DNA from: an uncultured Alphaproteobacteria bacterium
GTDB taxonomy: Bacteria > Pseudomonadota > Alphaproteobacteria > UBA8366 > JADFVY01
Direction of reading: 5' to 3'
NCBI GenBank assembly: GCA_947259795.1
Contig: CAMYNJ010000156.1
Location: 1-32,272, forward strand
DNA: 32,272 nt
Made by a program: the position numbers and the translations under genes. A model generated the notes under the pieces. It saw nothing but the letters and a program-made list of their open reading frames with translations, had not been told where the DNA came from and made no database searches. Shown here in pieces: positions 15,195-24,417 of the stretch. The stretch's first letter is position 1. The number at the start of each line of letters is the position of its first letter.

Positions 15195-16649
15195 GTGATA
15201 CCCACCACCAATCCCTTCGACGACGACCATCTGCGCGAGGAATGCGCGGTGTTCGGCGTTTTCGGCCATGTCGACGCCGCGGCCCATGTGGCGCTGGGCC
15301 TGCATGCGCTGCAGCATCGCGGCCAGGAGGCCGCCGGCATCGTCGCCTTCGACGGGCGCCAGTTCCATGCCCATCGCGGGTTGGGCCTGGTCAGCGACAT
15401 CTTCGCCGACAGCCAGGTGATCGGGCGGCTGCGGGGATCGGCCGCGGTCGGCCATACCCGCTATTCGACCACCGGCGAACTGGTGCTGCGCAATGTCCAG
15501 CCGCTGTTCGCGGAGTTCGAGTTCGGCGGCATGGCGATCGCCCATAACGGCAACCTGACCAACGCGCGGCTGCTGCGCCAGGACCTGATCAAACACGGCG
15601 CCATCTTCCAGTCCACCACCGATACCGAAATCTTCAACCATCTCATCGCCAACGGCCGCGGCGCCATGCTGGACCGCGTCATCCAGGCGCTGAACACGGT
15701 TGAGGGCGCCTATTCGCTGATCCAGCTGACCAAGGAGGGGCTGGTCGGCGTGCGCGACCCGCTGGGCGTGCGGCCGCTGCAGCTTGGCCGCCTGGACGGC
15801 GGCTGGATGCTGGCCTCGGAAAGCTGCGCCTTCGACATCATCGGGGCCGAATTCGTACGCGACGTAGCGCCGGGCGAACTGATCGTCATCAATGACGAGG
15901 GCGTGCGCAGCCACCGTATATCGCTGGCCGCCAAGTCGCGCTTCTGCATCTTCGAATATATCTATTTCGCGCGCCCCGACAGCGTGGTCGAGGGCAAGTC
16001 GGTCTATGCGGCGCGCAAGGAAATCGGTGCGGAGCTGGCCCGCGAATCCCATGTCGAGGCGGACATGGTGATCCCGGTACCCGATTCCGGCGTGCCGGCG
16101 GCGCGTGGCTACGCGCAGCAATCCGGCATTCCCTTCGAGCTGGGAATCATCCGCAACCACTATGTCGGCCGCACCTTCATCGAACCGACCGACGAGATCC
16201 GCCATCTCGGCGTCAAGCTGAAACACAACGCCAACGCCGGCCAGATCGCCGGCAAGCGTGTCATCCTGGTGGACGATTCCATCGTGCGCGGCACGACATC
16301 GAAGAAGATCGTCGAAATGGTGCGCAATGCCGGCGCGGCGAAAGTGCATATGCGGATATCCAGCCCACCAACCGCCCATTCCTGCTTCTATGGCGTCGAT
16401 ACGCCCGAGCGCGGCAAGCTGCTGGCCGCCACCCATGACGAGGCCGGCATCAGGGACGCGATCGGGGTCGACAGCCTGGCCTATATCTCGCTGGACGGGC
16501 TGTACCGCGCGGTCGGCGGGGCGGCCCGCAACGGCGCCGCGCCGCAATATTGCGACGCCTGTTTTTCCGGCGATTATCCGATCGCGCTGAAGGACCAGAT
16601 GGAAGGCGACGAGCCGCCGCAACTGTCGCTGCTGGCGGAACTGGGCTGA
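15195..16649 (+). CDS. purF: Amidophosphoribosyltransferase PurF
   Basis: A 484-residue enzyme catalysing the first step of de novo purine synthesis: glutamine plus PRPP to phosphoribosylamine. The N-terminal glutamine amidotransferase domain exposes Cys 17 (EECAVFGVFG) after removal of a 16-residue propeptide, and shows LQHRGQEAAGI and GHTRYSTTG. The C-terminal PRTase domain has the PRPP loop VILVDDSIVRGTTSKK and IPVPDSGVPAARGYA. GTG 15195 follows AAGGGGGAG. It is the first gene after cvpA (42 bases) and is followed after one base by an SDR gene. A purine link also runs through purL and guaA in this window. Confidence 0.97.
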   Translation: MIPTTNPFDDDHLREECAVFGVFGHVDAAAHVALGLHALQHRGQEAAGIVAFDGRQFHAHRGLGLVSDIFADSQVIGRLRGSAAVGHTRYSTTGELVLRNVQPLFAEFEFGGMAIAHNGNLTNARLLRQDLIKHGAIFQSTTDTEIFNHLIANGRGAMLDRVIQALNTVEGAYSLIQLTKEGLVGVRDPLGVRPLQLGRLDGGWMLASESCAFDIIGAEFVRDVAPGELIVINDEGVRSHRISLAAKSRFCIFEYIYFARPDSVVEGKSVYAARKEIGAELARESHVEADMVIPVPDSGVPAARGYAQQSGIPFELGIIRNHYVGRTFIEPTDEIRHLGVKLKHNANAGQIAGKRVILVDDSIVRGTTSKKIVEMVRNAGAAKVHMRISSPPTAHSCFYGVDTPERGKLLAATHDEAGIRDAIGVDSLAYISLDGLYRAVGGAARNGAAPQYCDACFSGDYPIALKDQMEGDEPPQLSLLAELG

Positions 16650-16650
16650 T

Positions 16651-17361
16651 ATGAGCAACGGCATTCTGGAAGGCCGGGTGGCGCTGGTCACCGGGGCCAG
16701 CCGCGGCATCGGCGCGGCGGTGGCGACGCTGTTTGCGGCCCAGGGCGCCCATATCGTCGCGCTGGCGCGCACCGTCGGCGGGCTGGAGGAGTTGGACGAT
16801 GCCATTAAGGCGCAAGGCGGCACGGCAACGCTGGTGCCCCAGGATCTCGCCGACCTCGACGCCATCGACCGGCTGGGCGCCGCCCTGCATGAGCGCTTCG
16901 GCAAGCTGGATATCCTGGTCGCCAATGCCGGCGTGCTGGGCGTGCTGTCGCCGATCGCCCATGTCGAGCCGAAGGTCTGGGACGAAACCATGCTGTTGAA
17001 TTTGACGGTGAATTTCCGCCTGATCCGCAGCCTCGACCCGCTGCTGCGCCTGTCCGACGCCGGCCGCGCCATCTTCGTGACCTCCGGCGCGGCCCGCGCC
17101 CCGCGCGCCTATTGGGGACCCTATGGGACATCCAAGGCGGCGCTGGACTATTTGGTCGGCACCTGGGCGCAGGAGGTGGCGAAAACCAATATCCGCGTCA
17201 ACCTCGTCAATCCCGGCGCCACGCGCACCGGCATGCGCGCCGCCGCCATGCCCGGCGAGGACCCGATGACCCTGCCCGCCCCCGAAGACATCGCCCCCGC
17301 CTTCCTCGACCTCGCCAGCCCGGCCTGCACAAGGCACGGCGAGACCGTCAACGCGCAGTAG
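16651..17361 (+). CDS. Short-chain dehydrogenase/reductase
   Basis: A 236-residue NAD(P)-dependent oxidoreductase of the classical SDR family. The Rossmann motif TGASRGIG is at 14-21, NAG in LVANAGVLG, and the catalytic pair Tyr 158/Lys 162 in YGTSKAAL; NPGATRTGMRA follows as usual. The expected catalytic serine lies in FVTSGAARA. The substrate is not predictable. It starts one base after the purF stop, an association kept in many alphaproteobacteria, so it is co-transcribed with purF. No signal or membrane segment. A 192-base gap (17362-17553) follows in which I see no gene or convincing terminator. Confidence 0.92.
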   Translation: MSNGILEGRVALVTGASRGIGAAVATLFAAQGAHIVALARTVGGLEELDDAIKAQGGTATLVPQDLADLDAIDRLGAALHERFGKLDILVANAGVLGVLSPIAHVEPKVWDETMLLNLTVNFRLIRSLDPLLRLSDAGRAIFVTSGAARAPRAYWGPYGTSKAALDYLVGTWAQEVAKTNIRVNLVNPGATRTGMRAAAMPGEDPMTLPAPEDIAPAFLDLASPACTRHGETVNAQ

Positions 17362-17553
17362 TAGTATCCCACCACTGGACGCCGCGGCGCGGGATGGCGC
17401 CGGGGAGCAGCCGCGGCCCGCCCCGCACCGACCCGCAGAACAACCCCACGCAAAGGCGATTTCCGCGGGTTTCGGCGTATGCAGGCTTGACTCGGACAGG
17501 GTATCTCTGGCCTTTCTGATAAGCGGGTCAACGGTGGACGGTCCGAACGCGAA

Positions 17554-19116
17554 ATGATAACTCGACGCACACTCGCGGCAACCATGGCGATGTCTATCCT
17601 GTTGGTGGTGGGCGGTTGCGCGTCCCTGCCCAAGGATTTCGACAAACCGGAATCATATGCCTTTGCCGATACCGACGACACGGCCCTCGGCAAGGCGAGC
17701 CGCGAGAGGCGGCAGGATCATCCCGGCCAGACGGGATTTCATCTTCTCGCAAACGGCCTCGACGCGTTCGTCGCGCGCGCCATCCTGGCACAGGCCGCCG
17801 AGCGGAGCATCGACGCCCAGTACTACATTCTGCATAACGACCTCACAGGCCGGTTGTTCGTCGACCAGCTTCTGAAGGCCGCCGACCGCGGGGTTCGCGT
17901 GCGACTGCTGCTCGACGACCTGGATGTCGCCGGCAAGGACCTCGCACTGGCCGCGGTTGACAGGCATCCGAACCTGGAGATCCGGGTATTCAATCCGTTC
18001 GCGCGCAATGTGGGCCGTACCTCGCAGTTCATCACCCGCCTGGGCGAGGTGGATCGACGCATGCACAGCAAGTCGTTCAGTGTCGACAACCAGTATGCGA
18101 TTCTCGGCGGGCGCAATATAGGGGACGAGTATTTCGAGGCAGACCCGCAGCTCGCCTTTACGGATCTCGACGTCGTGGCGATGGGCTCCGTGGCGCAACT
18201 GGTCTCGACCGCTTTCGACAGGTACTGGAACAGCGAACTGGCCTACCCGATTGCGGTGCTGGTGACGCCGCCGGCCGACCAGGAGGCCGAGGCGGCGCGG
18301 GCAAGGCTTTCGAAATTCGCCGAAGCGCAGGCCGAGTCGGACTATCTGCGCGCCCTCCGCGATTCCGAGCTGGCCAATGCGCTGAGAAACCGGGCGGCAA
18401 GCTATTATTGGGGCACCGGCGAAGTCGTCTACGACCCGCCCGAAAAGCTCCTCGAGGAGCGTGGCGAATCAGAGCGCTACCTCACCGGGCAGCTGGGTCC
18501 CTACATGCGGGAAGTGGACAAGGAACTGATCATCTTTTCCCCCTACTTCGTTCCCGGCGCCGACGGCGTGGCATTCCTGAAGGCAATGCGCGATCGTGGC
18601 GTGCGCGTTAGGATTCTGACCAATTCGCTGGCTTCCAATGACGCTTCCATAGTCCATGCCGGCTATCTGAAGTATCGCAGGGCCCTGCTGCGCGCCGGCG
18701 TCGAACTTTACGAGTTGAACAAAGTGCTTTCCGCCGAGCAGCGTAAAGCCAGGAAGGGGCTGTCCGGATCGTCGGGGGCGAGCCTTCATGCGAAATCCTT
18801 CGTACTCGATCGCGAGTCCGTTTTCATCGGATCGCTCAACCTCGATCCACGCGCGGTCTTTTTCAACACCGAAATCGGCGTTGTGGCGCACTCACCGGAA
18901 ATGGCCGGCCTTATGGGCAGGGTTTTCGACGAACAGATCGACCGGGTGGCCTTCCGCCTGGAATTGGCCGAGGACGAAAACGGCACCGAGCAAATTCTAT
19001 GGCACGGGGCCGTCGACGGCGAACAGGAGGTCTTCAACCACGAGCCGCATGCGAGCCTGTGGCGGCGCTTCTGGGTCCATTTTCTGAGCATCTTCCCGAT
19101 CGAATCGCAGCTCTAG
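17554..19116 (+). CDS. Phospholipase D/cardiolipin-synthase-like lipoprotein (ClsC/YmdC type)
   Basis: A 520-residue protein with signal MITRRTLAATMAMSILLVVGGC and a lipidation Cys 22 (VGGC). Two HxKx4D motifs are present: His 171-Lys 173-Asp 178 followed by GGRN, and His 412-Lys 414-Asp 419 followed by GSLNLDPR, so both half-sites of a PLD active site are intact. Family features include IDAQYYILHNDLTGRLF and FSPYFVPG. YmdC/ClsC-like proteins make cardiolipin or exchange phosphatidyl groups; a lipid anchor would place this one at the periplasmic face. There is no adjacent ClsC partner (YmdB-like) gene. Nearby mlaEF also concern envelope lipids, but they are separate transcripts. Confidence 0.9.
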   Translation: MITRRTLAATMAMSILLVVGGCASLPKDFDKPESYAFADTDDTALGKASRERRQDHPGQTGFHLLANGLDAFVARAILAQAAERSIDAQYYILHNDLTGRLFVDQLLKAADRGVRVRLLLDDLDVAGKDLALAAVDRHPNLEIRVFNPFARNVGRTSQFITRLGEVDRRMHSKSFSVDNQYAILGGRNIGDEYFEADPQLAFTDLDVVAMGSVAQLVSTAFDRYWNSELAYPIAVLVTPPADQEAEAARARLSKFAEAQAESDYLRALRDSELANALRNRAASYYWGTGEVVYDPPEKLLEERGESERYLTGQLGPYMREVDKELIIFSPYFVPGADGVAFLKAMRDRGVRVRILTNSLASNDASIVHAGYLKYRRALLRAGVELYELNKVLSAEQRKARKGLSGSSGASLHAKSFVLDRESVFIGSLNLDPRAVFFNTEIGVVAHSPEMAGLMGRVFDEQIDRVAFRLELAEDENGTEQILWHGAVDGEQEVFNHEPHASLWRRFWVHFLSIFPIESQL

Positions 19117-19303
19117 GCAGCGCGACCCGCGCTTCCCGCCTCTTCTTGGCCAGGCCCGGCCCGAACCCTGCTGGCCATAGCTGAGGCGCTGGCGAAGACG
19201 GAAAAGCCGGGCAAGCGAGGCCTATCGCCACGAACGCTTTCCCTGTGCCAGAGCAATAGAATAAGCTGCCGCCTGACGGCATGACTGGCAGGAGGTATCC
19301 GAG

Positions 19304-19927
19304 ATGCTGACCATTCTGGGGCGGGCAAATTCGATTAATGTTCGCAAGGTGTTGTGGCTTTGCGGCGAGTTAGGGCTGGAGTATGAACGCGAGGATTGGG
19401 GGCAGGGGTTCCGCGACACCAGCGACCCGGACTATCTGGCGCTGAATCCCAACGGGCTGGTGCCGGTGATCCGCGACGGCGATTTCGTGCTCTGGGAATC
19501 GGACGCCATCGTGCGTTACCTGGCGCAGAAGCATGGCCGCGACGACCTGTACCCCGCGGGATTGGAGGAACGCGCCCTCGTCGAGCAGTGGATGAACTGG
19601 TACGGCACCGGTTTCGGCCAGAGCTTCCGCTATGCCTTCCACGCGCTGATCCGCAAGAACCCGGCCTTCGCCGACCAGGCCAAGATTGAAGAATCGTTAC
19701 GCGCCTGCGCGGCCCGCGTGGCGACCCTGGAGGCGCATCTGGCCCGCAACGGCCCTTACGTGGTGGGGCAGGATTTCACGCTGGCCGACATCCTGATCGG
19801 CGCAGGTGTGAACCGCTGGATGCACATGCCCGCCGACAAGCCCCCCTGCTCCGCCGTCGCGGCGTATTACGAGCGCCTGAGCGAGCGCCCGGCCTACCGG
19901 GAATGGTTCAACAGCGCGAACGCGTGA
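19304..19927 (+). CDS. Glutathione S-transferase family protein
   Basis: A 207-residue GST. The N-terminal thioredoxin-like domain (1-80) has Ser 10 in RANSINVRKVLWL, the cis-Pro loop NPNGLVPVI and the glutathione-binding WESDAIVRYLAQKH. The helical C-terminal domain has the N-capping box FTLADILIG. AGGAGG lies 7-8 bases before the ATG. The class and substrate cannot be told. It stands alone, 187 bases after the PLD gene (no feature seen in that gap) and converging on the small lipoprotein gene at 19990. Confidence 0.93.
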   Translation: MLTILGRANSINVRKVLWLCGELGLEYEREDWGQGFRDTSDPDYLALNPNGLVPVIRDGDFVLWESDAIVRYLAQKHGRDDLYPAGLEERALVEQWMNWYGTGFGQSFRYAFHALIRKNPAFADQAKIEESLRACAARVATLEAHLARNGPYVVGQDFTLADILIGAGVNRWMHMPADKPPCSAVAAYYERLSERPAYREWFNSANA

Positions 19928-19989
19928 GGGCGGACGACCGGCGGAGCCGGAAAAAATCCATCCACACTGAGGTCATCATCACGAGTCAC

Positions 19990-20169
19990 TCAGTAGCCGC
20001 CGCTCCCGCCTCCGCCTCCGCCCCCTCCACCGTCACTGCCGCCGCCGCTGTCTCTTGTGTCCTGCTGTCTGGGATAGTCGCCGTTCTGCCAGTGTCTGCA
20101 GCCGGCCAGCAGGAGGCCGGCCGGAAGGCCGAGGCCGATGGCGCGGAGGAATGCGCGTCTTGCAAGCAT
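19990..20169 (-). CDS. 59-residue Tat-type glycine-rich mini-lipoprotein
   Basis: A small gene likely to be missed by length filters. It reads MLARRAFLRAIGLGLPAG, then LLLAGCRHWQNGDYPRQQDT, then RDSGGGSD, nine glycines, and SGGY. The N-terminus combines a twin-arginine-like motif (RRAFLR at 4-9) with a lipobox LAGC (Cys 24), so it should be exported, probably by Tat, and lipidated. The mature part is only about 36 residues: a polar stretch then a Gly/Ser tail ending in Tyr. A good ribosome binding site (GGGAG, 8 bases before ATG) supports translation. It lies downstream of and co-oriented with the YbhB-like gene, 105 bases away. Function unknown. Confidence 0.7.
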   Translation of the reverse strand: MLARRAFLRAIGLGLPAGLLLAGCRHWQNGDYPRQQDTRDSGGGSDGGGGGGGGGSGGY

Positions 20170-20274
20170 CGTCTTACTCCCTGTTGGTGGGTTTACGGGA
20201 ATGCCTACAGCCGCGCCGGGATATCCTTCCCGCGGCTCACCGTTCCGTGATGAATCTGCGTCCCTGCGCGGTTG

Positions 20275-20742
20275 TCAGTCGCGTGTGTAGGTGCCGGTCA
20301 GGGTCGCCTGGGCCAGGATATGGGGCGCGGCGGCGGCGGACACATACCCGAAGGATGCGCCTTCGTGCAGGTCCAGCCTGTCGACGTCGAGGGCGAGCAC
20401 GCGAAAATGGTAGTGGTGCAGGCCGTGGCCGCGCGGCGGGCAGGGCCCGCCATAGCCGGGGCGCTTGAAATCGGTCACCGCCTGGCGGACATCGCCGACG
20501 CGGGCATCCTTGGGATAATCCTGCCTCAGGCCTGACGCATCCGCGGCGATATCAAAAACAGCCCAATGGGTCCAGGTGCCGCCGGGCGCATCGGGGTCGG
20601 CGCACAGCAGCGCGAAACTGCGAACGTCCGCCGGCGCACCGGACCAGGCGAGCGGCGGCGAAATATCCGCCCCGTCGCAGCTATGAATTTCAGGGATGCG
20701 TTCGCCGTCGGCGAAGGCGGTGCTGGTAAGGGTCATGGTCAT
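20275..20742 (-). CDS. YbhB/YbcL family PEBP-like protein
   Basis: A 155-residue phosphatidylethanolamine-binding-protein fold. Motifs are IHSCDGADISPPLAW, LLCADPDAPGG with THWAVFDI, and GYGGPCPPRGHGLHHYHFRVLALD, which form the anion-binding pocket of the family. I start at ATG 20742, which has GGGAG 9 bases upstream, not at the in-frame upstream start. No signal peptide is evident, so it is likely cytoplasmic. The biological role of bacterial YbhB proteins is unclear. It follows der by 78 bases on the same strand. Confidence 0.92.
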   Translation of the reverse strand: MTMTLTSTAFADGERIPEIHSCDGADISPPLAWSGAPADVRSFALLCADPDAPGGTWTHWAVFDIAADASGLRQDYPKDARVGDVRQAVTDFKRPGYGGPCPPRGHGLHHYHFRVLALDVDRLDLHEGASFGYVSAAAAPHILAQATLTGTYTRD

Positions 20743-20820
20743 GGCAGTCTCCCGCTGAAGAGTCGAACCCGCCAATATGATTGTATCGAATGCGGCCTAC
20801 GCCGCAAAGCAGCGTCACTC

Positions 20821-22230
20821 CTACCGCCGCTTCTTCGCGCGGCCCTCGTAAGGGTTCTTGCCTTTGCGCAGGTTTATGCGTAGCGGCACGCCTTCCAGGC
20901 CGAAATCCTCGCGCAGGCCGTTGACCAGATAACGCGTGTAGGACTCGGGCAATTCCTTCGGGCGCGAGGTCCAGATGGCGAAGGTCGGGGGTCGGGTCTT
21001 GATCTGGGTGGCGTAGCGCAGGCGGATGCGCCGGCCGGCGGCCATCGGCGGCGGGTGGGCCTCGGTCATGGCCAGCAGCCAGTCGTTCAGTTTCGCCGTG
21101 GATATGCGCGATCGCCAGATATCGTAGATATCGAACACTGCGCGCAGCAGCCGGTCGAGATTGCGCCCTTCCAGTGCCGAGATGGTGACCACCGGCACGC
21201 CGCGCACCTGGGGCAGCGAGACCTCAAGCTTTTCGTGGAGCGCCTTCAGCGCCGCCTTGCCGTCCTTGACCAGATCCCACTTGTTGGCGGCGATAATCAG
21301 GGCGCGGCCCTCATCCACTACCTGACGGGCAATGGTCAGGTCCTGCTTTTCCAGCAGCTGTTCGGCGTCCAGCAGCAGCACGACCACCTGGGCGAAGCGG
21401 ATCGCGCGCATGGTGTCGCTGCCCGACAGCTTCTCGATCTTCTCAGCGACCCGGGCGCGGCGGCGCAGGCCAGCGGTATCGACCAGCTTGACCGGCCGGC
21501 CCCGGAACGACCAGTCGACGGCGATGGAATCGCGGGTGATACCGGCCTCGGGCCCTGTGAGCAGTCGCTCCTCGCCCAGGAGACGGTTGATCAGGGTCGA
21601 CTTGCCGACATTCGGCCGCCCGACGATGGCGAGCTGCAGGGGACCGTGGTCCTCTTCTTCCGGCCCCTCCCCTTCCTCAATCTCTTCGTCGTCCACTTCA
21701 CCGTGCCTGATCGCGCCGGCCGCGCGCGCCGCGGCTTCCTCGGCATAGGGCAGCAAGGCCTCAAACAGGTCGCCCATGCCCTCACCATGCTCGGCCGAGA
21801 CCGGCACCGGGTCGCCGAGGCCCAGCGCGAAGGCCTCTATCAGCCCGTTCTCGCCGGCCCGGCCCTCGCATTTGTTGGCGACCAGGACGACGGGCGTGGA
21901 TTCCTTGCGCAGCAGATCGGCGAAATGTTCGTCCATCGGGGTGACGCCGGCGCGCGCGTCGATCAGGAACAGGGCCACGTCGGCGGCGCGCAGGGCCTGT
22001 TCGGTCTGGCGGCGCATGCGCCCGGCCAGCGAGCCTTCCGGCGCATCCTCCAGCCCGGCGGTGTCGAGCACGCGAAAGCGCAGACTAGCGATGCGGCCCT
22101 CGCCCTCGCGCCAGTCGCGGGTTACGCCCGGCGTGTCGTCGACCAGCGCAAGGCGCTTGCCCACCAGCCGATTGAACAAGGTGGACTTGCCCACATTGGG
22201 CCGCCCGATGATGGCAACGCTGAACGTCAT
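20821..22230 (-). CDS. der: Ribosome-associated GTPase Der (EngA)
   Basis: A 469-residue protein with two tandem G domains: G1 GRPNVGKS at 9-16 and again at 204-211, DTPGVTRD and EAGITRD switch I segments, DTAGL (both domains), NKCE and NKWD. The C-terminal KH-like domain (about 365-450) ends in [11 protein letters not shown]. An acidic linker (about 178-194, [15 protein letters not shown]) separates the G domains. Der is an essential 50S assembly factor. The start MTFSVAIIG at 22230 follows GGAAAAAAA. It lies downstream of bamB behind a 115-base structured spacer. Confidence 0.97.
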   Translation of the reverse strand: MTFSVAIIGRPNVGKSTLFNRLVGKRLALVDDTPGVTRDWREGEGRIASLRFRVLDTAGLEDAPEGSLAGRMRRQTEQALRAADVALFLIDARAGVTPMDEHFADLLRKESTPVVLVANKCEGRAGENGLIEAFALGLGDPVPVSAEHGEGMGDLFEALLPYAEEAAARAAGAIRHGEVDDEEIEEGEGPEEEDHGPLQLAIVGRPNVGKSTLINRLLGEERLLTGPEAGITRDSIAVDWSFRGRPVKLVDTAGLRRRARVAEKIEKLSGSDTMRAIRFAQVVVLLLDAEQLLEKQDLTIARQVVDEGRALIIAANKWDLVKDGKAALKALHEKLEVSLPQVRGVPVVTISALEGRNLDRLLRAVFDIYDIWRSRISTAKLNDWLLAMTEAHPPPMAAGRRIRLRYATQIKTRPPTFAIWTSRPKELPESYTRYLVNGLREDFGLEGVPLRINLRKGKNPYEGRAKKRR

Positions 22231-22246
22231 TTTTTTTCCATTAGTC

Positions 22247-22329
22247 CGGCTCCGGCCCGCTCCCCCACCCGGCCGCCCATTCGGTATCGTACACTGTGGG
22301 CGGCCGGGGGCGAGGCCGGAGCCGCCCAC
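22247..22329 (-). promoter_or_regulatory. Structured bamB-der spacer with mutually exclusive hairpins
   Basis: In the 115 bases between bamB and der, an outer stem pairs CGGCTCCGGCC (22247-22257) with GGCCGGAGCCG (22314-22324). Inside it an inner stem pairs CCCGGCCGCCCA (22268-22279) with TGGGCGGCCGGG (22297-22308) around a 17-base loop. The central arm can instead pair with GCCGCCCAC (22321-22329), which overlaps the outer stem, so the two folds exclude each other. There is no U run, so it is not an ordinary terminator. It could be an mRNA processing or attenuation element, or simply GC-rich repeats. Confidence 0.5.
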
Positions 22330-22345
22330 GCAAGTGGATAATAAG

Positions 22346-23671
22346 TTACCGGTAGGCGTAGAGATCTGCGTCCTCGGTCTGCAGATAGAGCGTCCCGTCG
22401 GCCACCGCAATGGCCATGACATCGTCCGGCGAGCGGAACGTCTCCTTTATCGAGCCGTCCGCCGGATCCAGGGCGACAGCCTTGCCATGGCTGCCGAAGA
22501 CTAGGATGGTCCCGCCGATCACCGCGGGGCCGTACCAATGGATCGGATTCTCCTTGTCCTCGGGATCCTCGAAGCGGTCCAGTTGGGCGATCCAGCGCAC
22601 CTTGCCCTCGCGACGGCTGAGCGCGATGATTTGGGATTCGTTGCTGACCATGAACAGCCAGGCGCCGGCGATCCAGGGCGTCTGCACGCCGCCGACATTG
22701 CGCTCCCAGGCCCGCGCCCCGGTGCGCATGTCGATCGCGACGGTGCGGCCGGAATGGCTGATGGCATAGACCAAGGCGCCATCGGTCACCGGCAGGGCGC
22801 GGATGTCGGCCAGCGCCGAGGCGGCGTCGACCCGGCGCACGGCGGCCAAATTGTCCGACCAGGACGGCCGGCCGTCGCTGGTGCGCAGCGCGAAGATTTC
22901 GCCCGACGAATAGGGCACGATCACGGCGCCGTCGATTCCCGCCGGCGCCGCCGCGCCCAGCAGCATTGCGGTTTCGGCGAAACCGGCATGGCGCCATTTG
23001 CGCTCGCCGGTTTCGGCATCGAGGGCGAAGAGCTGGTTGTCGACGGTGACGGCGAAGATCATGCCATCCATCACCAGGGGCGCGGCACGCACCGGGCCGG
23101 GCAGATCATGCTGCCAGATCGCCGTGCCGTCCTCGGGATTCATCGCGGCGAGCCGGCCGTAACCGGTGCTGACGTAAAGTTTGCCACCGGCGAAGGCCAG
23201 GCCGCCGCCGAAAGCTTCCCAGTCGCGCTTGACTGGTTCGCGTTCAACCCGCCACAGCCGCTTTCCCTTGTCCACGCCGTAGGCGGAAACCCGGAATTTC
23301 GAATCCATGGTGAAGACGCGCCCATCGGCGACAACCGGCCCGCTGAGCAGCGGCCGGCGGCTGCCGGCGCTGGAGCCAATATCGACATTCCAGGCAGCGC
23401 GGCCGATGGTTGACGGCCCCTCCACATGGCCGACCGCATGCAGGGGACCGCCGCCGGCCTGCGACCAGGCGCTATTGCGGACCGCCGCGCCCAGCGATAC
23501 CGGCTCGCCCGCGACTTGCGGATCAGGCTGCAGGTCGCCCTCATAGAGCAGAACGGAAATGCGTTCGCCGGGCAGCGGCGGGGGCTCGGCCTCGCCGAAC
23601 CAGGTGCAACCGGTCGACAGCAGCAGCGATGCGGCCAGGACGGCGGGTGCGATATGGCGTGGGAAGGTCAT
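22346..23671 (-). CDS. bamB: Outer membrane assembly lipoprotein BamB (PQQ-like beta-propeller)
   Basis: A 441-residue lipoprotein: signal through LLLSTGC with lipidation Cys 22, then a beta-propeller of repeated GxxYA...G.v.aLd..tG.. blades such as [30 protein letters not shown] and [15 protein letters not shown]. BamB is part of the BAM complex that inserts beta-barrel proteins in the outer membrane. The chosen ATG is at 23671 because the signal peptide begins there, although the ribosome binding site is weak. The order YfgM-like, BamB, Der on one strand is conserved in proteobacteria and supports the assignment. Confidence 0.93.
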   Translation of the reverse strand: MTFPRHIAPAVLAASLLLSTGCTWFGEAEPPPLPGERISVLLYEGDLQPDPQVAGEPVSLGAAVRNSAWSQAGGGPLHAVGHVEGPSTIGRAAWNVDIGSSAGSRRPLLSGPVVADGRVFTMDSKFRVSAYGVDKGKRLWRVEREPVKRDWEAFGGGLAFAGGKLYVSTGYGRLAAMNPEDGTAIWQHDLPGPVRAAPLVMDGMIFAVTVDNQLFALDAETGERKWRHAGFAETAMLLGAAAPAGIDGAVIVPYSSGEIFALRTSDGRPSWSDNLAAVRRVDAASALADIRALPVTDGALVYAISHSGRTVAIDMRTGARAWERNVGGVQTPWIAGAWLFMVSNESQIIALSRREGKVRWIAQLDRFEDPEDKENPIHWYGPAVIGGTILVFGSHGKAVALDPADGSIKETFRSPDDVMAIAVADGTLYLQTEDADLYAYR

Positions 23672-23687
23672 GGGTTCGCGGCGCCGT

Positions 23688-24338
23688 TCAGGACGGGCCC
23701 AGGGTGCGCAACATTTCCGTGGCGCGCGTCCGCAGGCTGTCGGGGGTTTCCATATCGTCGGCCAGGCGGGTGAAGATTTCCCGCGCGGTGGCACTGTCCC
23801 CGCTGTTCAAGGCAACGACCGCCTGCAATTCGCGCGCCGTATAGCGCCAGGGACGGGCATCGGCGGCCAGCGGCGACAGCCGCGCGTTCAGGGTAATCGC
23901 ATCGCCGCCATCCACCTGCATGCGCACGGAGTAAAGCGCCGCCAGATCGCGGAACAGGGGCTCGACCGAGCCGTCGGCGGCCAGCGCATCGTAAAGCGCG
24001 ATCGCCGCCTCGCGTTCGCCGGCGTCGGCGCGCATCTTGGCCTCGCGCAGGCGGGCCAGCGCGGCGTACCCGCCCGGCGCATTCGCGACATAGGCGGCCA
24101 GCATGTCGGCGGCGATCGCAGGATTCTTCGTGTTCTCGACCTCGGCGATCACGGCGCCGAACCTGTCTCCGGCGGCCATGCGCTGGCTGCGGTCAAATTC
24201 GCGCCAGCCGACCACAGCAGCCGTCCCCAGCACCAGGGCCAGGGCCGCGGCGATGGCGAACTTGCCATACTTCTTCCAGAGGATTTCCCAGTTCTCGCGA
24301 CGAAGTTCTTCGTCGACCTCGCGAATGATATCGCTCAA
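23688..24338 (-). CDS. YfgM-like TPR membrane protein
   Basis: A 216-residue protein. It begins at a TTG (24338) with GGAG 8-9 bases upstream, giving MSDIIREVDEELRRENWEIL, the usual N-terminus. One transmembrane segment (about residues 27-47, KFAIAAALALVLGTAAVVGW) leaves the rest in the periplasm as TPR-like helices (DMLAAYVANAPGGYAALARL, TARELQAVVALNSGDSATAR). YfgM in E. coli acts with the SecYEG/PpiD periplasmic chaperone network. Gene order with bamB (16 bases downstream) is conserved. An alternative ATG upstream lies in another frame. Confidence 0.88.
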   Translation of the reverse strand: MSDIIREVDEELRRENWEILWKKYGKFAIAAALALVLGTAAVVGWREFDRSQRMAAGDRFGAVIAEVENTKNPAIAADMLAAYVANAPGGYAALARLREAKMRADAGEREAAIALYDALAADGSVEPLFRDLAALYSVRMQVDGGDAITLNARLSPLAADARPWRYTARELQAVVALNSGDSATAREIFTRLADDMETPDSLRTRATEMLRTLGPS

Positions 24339-24417
24339 CGCCCATCTCCAATGCCATAAACGGCGGCTAACATAGCGGCGCGACAGCCCCGTGGCAAAGA
24401 GGAAAACGGCGACGGCG

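Noticed and set aside
14721-17072. A 783-codon open frame on the minus strand
   Set aside because: It lies antisense to cvpA, purF and the SDR gene, has biased low-complexity composition and no family features; long antisense frames are common in GC-rich DNA.
19164-19204. TGGCCAG...CTGGCCA inverted repeat after the PLD-type gene
   Set aside because: Seven-base arms with a 17-base loop and no T tract; not convincing as a terminator.
20791-20806. TGCGGC-CTAC-GCCGCA hairpin between der and the YbhB-like gene as a terminator
   Set aside because: Six base pairs without a U run on the minus strand; too weak to call.
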